DNA of 34,114 bases from Deltaproteobacteria bacterium (GTDB taxonomy: Bacteria; Desulfobacterota; GWC2-55-46; JADFVP01): the NCBI GenBank assembly GCA_029262515.1, contig JAJCZH010000034.1:1-34114 (forward strand), read 5' to 3'. The notes below the pieces were generated by a model that ran no database searches, was not told the DNA's origin, and worked only from the letters and a program-made list of their open reading frames with translations. Both the position numbers and the translations under genes were made by a program. Shown here one piece after another: positions 31,191-34,114 of this stretch. The stretch's first letter is position 1; the number at the start of each line of letters is the position of its first letter.

Positions 31191-31220
31191 AACCCCTGTA
31201 ACCTGAATGCTGCAGGGGTT
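31191..31220 (+). other. hairpin between ribBA and ribH
   Basis: Arms AACCCCTGTA and TGCAGGGGTT, one G-T pair, ten-base loop, no T-run. Probably an mRNA processing or stability element rather than a terminator. Confidence 0.45.
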
Positions 31221-31275
31221 GGTAAATAGCGGGTAGAGTTTGAACTCTGTTCGGAATATGAAAAAAGGAGGCTTA

Positions 31276-31743
31276 ATGCCTAAGACGATTGAGGGAAATC
31301 TTTCAGCCAAGGGGCTCAGGTTCGCAGTAGTGGTCTCCCGTTTTAATGATTTTATCTCCGAACGTCTGCTCGGAGGGGCTGTAGATACGTTACTAAGAAG
31401 CGGCGCAGCCGATAGCGATATTAATGTGTATAAGGTGCCCGGCGCGTTTGAGATGCCGACAATAACGAAAGTGCTGGCCGATAAGGGCGGAGTGGATGCC
31501 ATAATCTGTCTCGGTTGCGTTATACGCGGCAGTACTCCGCACTTCGATTACGTCGCTGCCGAGGTCTCCAAGGGCATTGCGAAGGTCTCTATAGAGAGTG
31601 GCCTACCGGTAAGCTTTGGTGTGATAACCACGGATAACATTGAGCAGGCGATTGAGCGGGCCGGAACCAAGAGCGGTAACAAGGGGCGCGATGCCGCTCT
31701 GTCCGCAATAGAGATGGCCAACCTTATAAGCTCGCTGAAATAG
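31276..31743 (+). CDS. ribH: 6,7-dimethyl-8-ribityllumazine synthase
   Basis: Condenses the pyrimidine and DHBP to lumazine; 155 residues, forming the usual icosahedral or pentameric cage. I start at ATG 31276, with AGGAGG four bases upstream (31266-31271); an ATG at 31240 would add 12 unconserved residues. Signatures: [10 protein letters not shown] near the start, [27 protein letters not shown] with catalytic His, and [19 protein letters not shown]. The stop is 24 bases before nusB. Confidence 0.97.
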   Translation: MPKTIEGNLSAKGLRFAVVVSRFNDFISERLLGGAVDTLLRSGAADSDINVYKVPGAFEMPTITKVLADKGGVDAIICLGCVIRGSTPHFDYVAAEVSKGIAKVSIESGLPVSFGVITTDNIEQAIERAGTKSGNKGRDAALSAIEMANLISSLK

Positions 31744-31767
31744 AGTGTGGGAAGAGGAACCTGTACT

Positions 31768-32202
31768 ATGAGTTCAAGACGTAAGTCAAGGGAAGTTGCG
31801 CTCCAGATGCTCTATGGTGCAGATGTTGCCGATCACGGTTCTGACGGTGACCTACTGGACGATGATGACCTTCTGATAGAAAATGAAGAGGGTGTTTCGG
31901 AAAGCGTGCGGAAATACGCAGAAGTGATAACACGCGGTGCCATAGAGAAGGCTGCCGAGATAGACGCTATGGTTGAGTCCTATTCCGAGCATTGGAAGGT
32001 TGGCAGAATGCCGCTAGTAGACAGGAATATCCTGAGGCTTGCCGCCTATGAACTCCTCTACTGCCCGGAGACTCCATACAAGGTAGTTATAGATGAAGCG
32101 ATAGAACTGGCAAAACGGTTCGGTTCCGATAAGTCGGCCTCTTTTATAAACGGGGTGCTCGACCGGGTACACAAAGAGGCAGTTAGAGAGAGTTCCGCCT
32201 GA
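31768..32202 (+). CDS. nusB: transcription antitermination factor NusB
   Basis: RNA-binding factor that with NusE (S10) binds boxA in rRNA leaders. It has 144 residues from the ATG at 31768, which follows GAGGA; a GTG at 31747 is less likely. The N-terminus SSRRKSREVALQMLYGAD is the conserved arginine-rich motif. Later come MPLVDRNILRLAAYELLY and YKVVIDEAIELAKRFG with FINGVLD. A strongly acidic loop (DGDLLDDDDLLIENEEG) around residues 29-45 is longer than in E. coli. It ends the riboflavin cluster, as ribH-nusB pairs often do. Confidence 0.95.
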   Translation: MSSRRKSREVALQMLYGADVADHGSDGDLLDDDDLLIENEEGVSESVRKYAEVITRGAIEKAAEIDAMVESYSEHWKVGRMPLVDRNILRLAAYELLYCPETPYKVVIDEAIELAKRFGSDKSASFINGVLDRVHKEAVRESSA

Positions 32203-32297
32203 TTTTTTTATTCTATTCTAATTTGCTGTTCCCGGATCGTTGAGGGATAATAGCAGGCAGAAATAATAATACACATTTTACAAGAAGGAGTAGTTGC

Positions 32298-33422
32298 TTG
32301 AACGTAAAGCTCTTGGATCTGGAACGGCAGTACCGCAAGATTAAGAATGAAGTGATGTCTGAAATAAAGTCGGTATGCGACTCTCAGCATTACGTGCTCG
32401 GCTCGAACGTCAAGGCACTTGAGGAGGAGATTGCAGCATATTGCGGCGCAAAGTATGCCGTAGGTGTGGCTTCCGGAACGGACGCTATACTGCTTGCGCT
32501 CATGGCCGCAGGGGTTGGTCCAGGGGATAAGGTCGTAACAACGCCGTATACTTTCTTCTCTACAGCCGGCTCCATTGCTCTGCTCGGTGCCAAACCCGTC
32601 TTTGTTGATATCGAACCCGATACATTCAATATAGACCCTGATGAGCTTGGGCGGCTCCTGAAGAGGAGTTCAAAAGGCGTCAAGGCCGTCATCCCGGTGC
32701 ACCTTTACGGTCAGTGTGCGGAGATGGATACGATTCGCTCCCTTGCTCACAACCATTCACTCTCTGTTATAGAAGACGCCGCACAGTCGATAGGGGCTCG
32801 GTATAAGAAGAGGGGCGCAGGGGCCCTTGGGGACTTCGGTTGCTTCTCCTTCTATCCGACAAAGAACCTCGGTTGCTTCGGCGACGGCGGCATGGTTACG
32901 ACCAATAACAGGCAGAGGGCTGAGAAGTTGAGAATGCTCAGGGGGCACGGTAGCCGCCGCAGGTATTATTATGATATAGTCGGCACCAATTCGCGCCTCG
33001 ATGAAGTCCAGGCCGCTGTGCTGCGCGTCAAGCTCAAGTATCTTGACGAGTGGGCAGAGGGCAGAAGGCGCAATGCCGGAAAGTATACCGAGCTCTTCTC
33101 CAAGTCAGGTCTCGGTGACGCGGTAACCGTTCCGGAGATTCGCAAAGAGAACCTCTCGGTCTATAACCAGTATGTAGTGCTTGTGAAGAAGAGGGACAGA
33201 CTCCGTAAGTACCTTGCAGAGAAAGGGGTCGGCAGCGAGATATATTACCCCATGTCGCTGCACCAGCAGAAGTGCTTTAAAGAGCTCGGTTACAAGACCG
33301 GAGATTTTCCTGTCTCCGAGTCTGTTGCCAAAAAAACACTTGCGCTTCCGATCTACCCGGAGCTTAAAGCCGGGGAGTTGCGTTACGTGGTCTCTACGAT
33401 AGCCGATTTCTACTCGAAATAG
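32298..33422 (+). CDS. DegT/DnrJ/EryC1/StrS-family PLP aminotransferase
   Basis: Sugar aminotransferase transferring an amino group to a nucleotide-linked keto sugar; 374 residues. It starts with TTG at 32298, with AAGGAG at 32285-32290. Family marks: GVASGTDAILLALMAAGVGPGDKVVTT, VIEDAAQSIGARYKKRGAGALGDFGCFSFYPTKNLGCFGDGGMV with the PLP lysine Lys189, and the NYRLDE-equivalent (here TNSRLDEVQAAVLRVKL). The next gene is a nucleotide-sugar SDR, so the pair probably begins a surface polysaccharide or nucleotide-sugar cluster. The specific sugar (for example a 4-amino or 3-amino derivative) cannot be read from motifs alone. Confidence 0.9.
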   Translation: MNVKLLDLERQYRKIKNEVMSEIKSVCDSQHYVLGSNVKALEEEIAAYCGAKYAVGVASGTDAILLALMAAGVGPGDKVVTTPYTFFSTAGSIALLGAKPVFVDIEPDTFNIDPDELGRLLKRSSKGVKAVIPVHLYGQCAEMDTIRSLAHNHSLSVIEDAAQSIGARYKKRGAGALGDFGCFSFYPTKNLGCFGDGGMVTTNNRQRAEKLRMLRGHGSRRRYYYDIVGTNSRLDEVQAAVLRVKLKYLDEWAEGRRRNAGKYTELFSKSGLGDAVTVPEIRKENLSVYNQYVVLVKKRDRLRKYLAEKGVGSEIYYPMSLHQQKCFKELGYKTGDFPVSESVAKKTLALPIYPELKAGELRYVVSTIADFYSK

Positions 33423-33538
33423 GTGCGTCTGAGAAAGCGATTTTGGATATGTCAATAACGAGCAGAGTCTTTTGCCCTTCATCCTGTTACCGAGGCCTGT
33501 TAACTGGTGGATAAGCGTATTGAAGTGAGGTTCAGCGA

Positions 33539-34114
33539 ATGAGAGTACTTGTTACAGGGGGTGCAGGTTTTATAGGATCGCATCTGTCGGAAAGGCTGCT
33601 GAATGACGGCCACGAGGTGATCTGTCTCGATAACTTCTTTACGGGACGTAAAGAGAACATAACCCACCTGCTATCCAATCCGATGTTTGAGCTTCTACGC
33701 CACGACGTTATAGAGCCGGTTCTGGTAGAGGTGGACCTGATCTACAATCTTGCCTGTCCTGCCTCTCCTGTTCATTATCAGCATAACCCGGTCAAGACGA
33801 TCAAAACCAGTGTCTCCGGCGCGCTCAACATGCTTGGGTTAGCCAAGAGAGTCGGAGCTCGTATACTCCAGGCTTCAACATCCGAGGTTTACGGCAACCC
33901 GTTAGTCCATCCGCAGACAGAAGCGTACTGGGGCAATGCCAACCCCATAGGCCCGCGCTCATGTTACGATGAAGGCAAGATGTGTGCAGAGTCGCTGATG
34001 TTCGCCTACCACAACCAGAACGATGTTGATATCAAGGTCGTCAGGATATTTAATACCTACGGTCCCCGCATGCTGGAGCAAGACGGGCGAGTCGTCTCCA
34101 ACTTTATAGTGCAG
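33539..34114 (+). CDS. UDP-glucuronate decarboxylase-like SDR (partial, cut by window end)
   Basis: Extended short-chain dehydrogenase; the first 192 residues are present and no stop is reached. It begins [15 protein letters not shown] with the NAD-binding GxxGxxG at 7-13, then [13 protein letters not shown]. Central landmarks are [31 protein letters not shown] and the catalytic SCYDEGK (Tyr-x3-Lys), then [11 protein letters not shown]. The ACPASP and [18 protein letters not shown] blocks are those of UDP-xylose synthase, which oxidises and decarboxylates UDP-glucuronate. The ATG follows GAGG eight bases upstream and is 116 bases after the aminotransferase gene, same strand. The missing C-terminus prevents a check of substrate residues. 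Confidence 0.92.
   Translation, partial: MRVLVTGGAGFIGSHLSERLLNDGHEVICLDNFFTGRKENITHLLSNPMFELLRHDVIEPVLVEVDLIYNLACPASPVHYQHNPVKTIKTSVSGALNMLGLAKRVGARILQASTSEVYGNPLVHPQTEAYWGNANPIGPRSCYDEGKMCAESLMFAYHNQNDVDIKVVRIFNTYGPRMLEQDGRVVSNFIVQ

Overview
The window looks like a chromosomal segment of roughly 50% GC from a Gram-negative bacterium that respires anaerobically. Evidence is a cluster of exported triheme c-type cytochromes, a membrane-bound nitrate reductase operon with its own membrane-anchored cytochrome c, an outer-membrane-type lipoprotein, and a H-type (probably non-discriminating) aspartyl-tRNA synthetase. Gene content and the nrdR-ribDE-ribBA-ribH-nusB order suit Desulfobacterota ('deltaproteobacteria'), Nitrospirota or a nearby lineage; I cannot place it more precisely. 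Strong AGGAGG-type ribosome binding sites are common, and several genes seem to start at TTG or GTG.

Layout. 1-1.6 kb: three tandem minus-strand triheme c7-type cytochromes behind a strong sigma70-like promoter. 1.76-4.5 kb: aspS, a perfect terminator and a SAM methyltransferase whose stop codon lies in a G-quadruplex-type G-tract. 4.5-5.9 kb: an AT-richer island (BamE-like lipoprotein plus an unrecognised helical protein) bordered by dispersed repeats and a 141-bp MITE-like element. 5.9-8.4 kb: pabC and pabB (p-aminobenzoate branch of folate synthesis), divergent from ispG at 8.57-9.67 kb.

9.7-22.6 kb is the nitrate respiration locus. A 775-bp control region carries six TGTTAC/GTAACA half-sites and a sigma54-type -24/-12 element. 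It is followed by a universal stress protein, a first NarK-family transporter, a 1.2-kb enigmatic gap, a membrane-anchored monoheme cytochrome c, narG-narH-narJ-narI packed end to end, and a second, NarK-type transporter. Nitrate would enter through the two porters and be reduced on the cytoplasmic side by NarGH. NarI would pass quinol electrons, and the cytochrome may add a periplasmic electron route.

22.8-26.3 kb: an accessory block in separate transcription units, comprising a ten-Cys DUF2769-like protein, a DUF2299-like protein, a hemerythrin-domain protein and, convergently, a NosD-like beta-helix protein overlapping a small four-helix membrane protein. Its position suggests a role in handling nitrogen oxides or metal clusters, but that is inference.

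26.5-34.1 kb: tRNA-Ala(GGC) (minus strand), an HU/IHF-family gene, nrdR (apparently leaderless), the riboflavin cluster ribD-ribE-ribBA-ribH with nusB, and the start of a nucleotide-sugar cluster (DegT-type aminotransferase, and a UDP-glucuronate-decarboxylase-like SDR cut by the window end). No CRISPR array, rRNA gene, intact insertion sequence or replication origin was seen.
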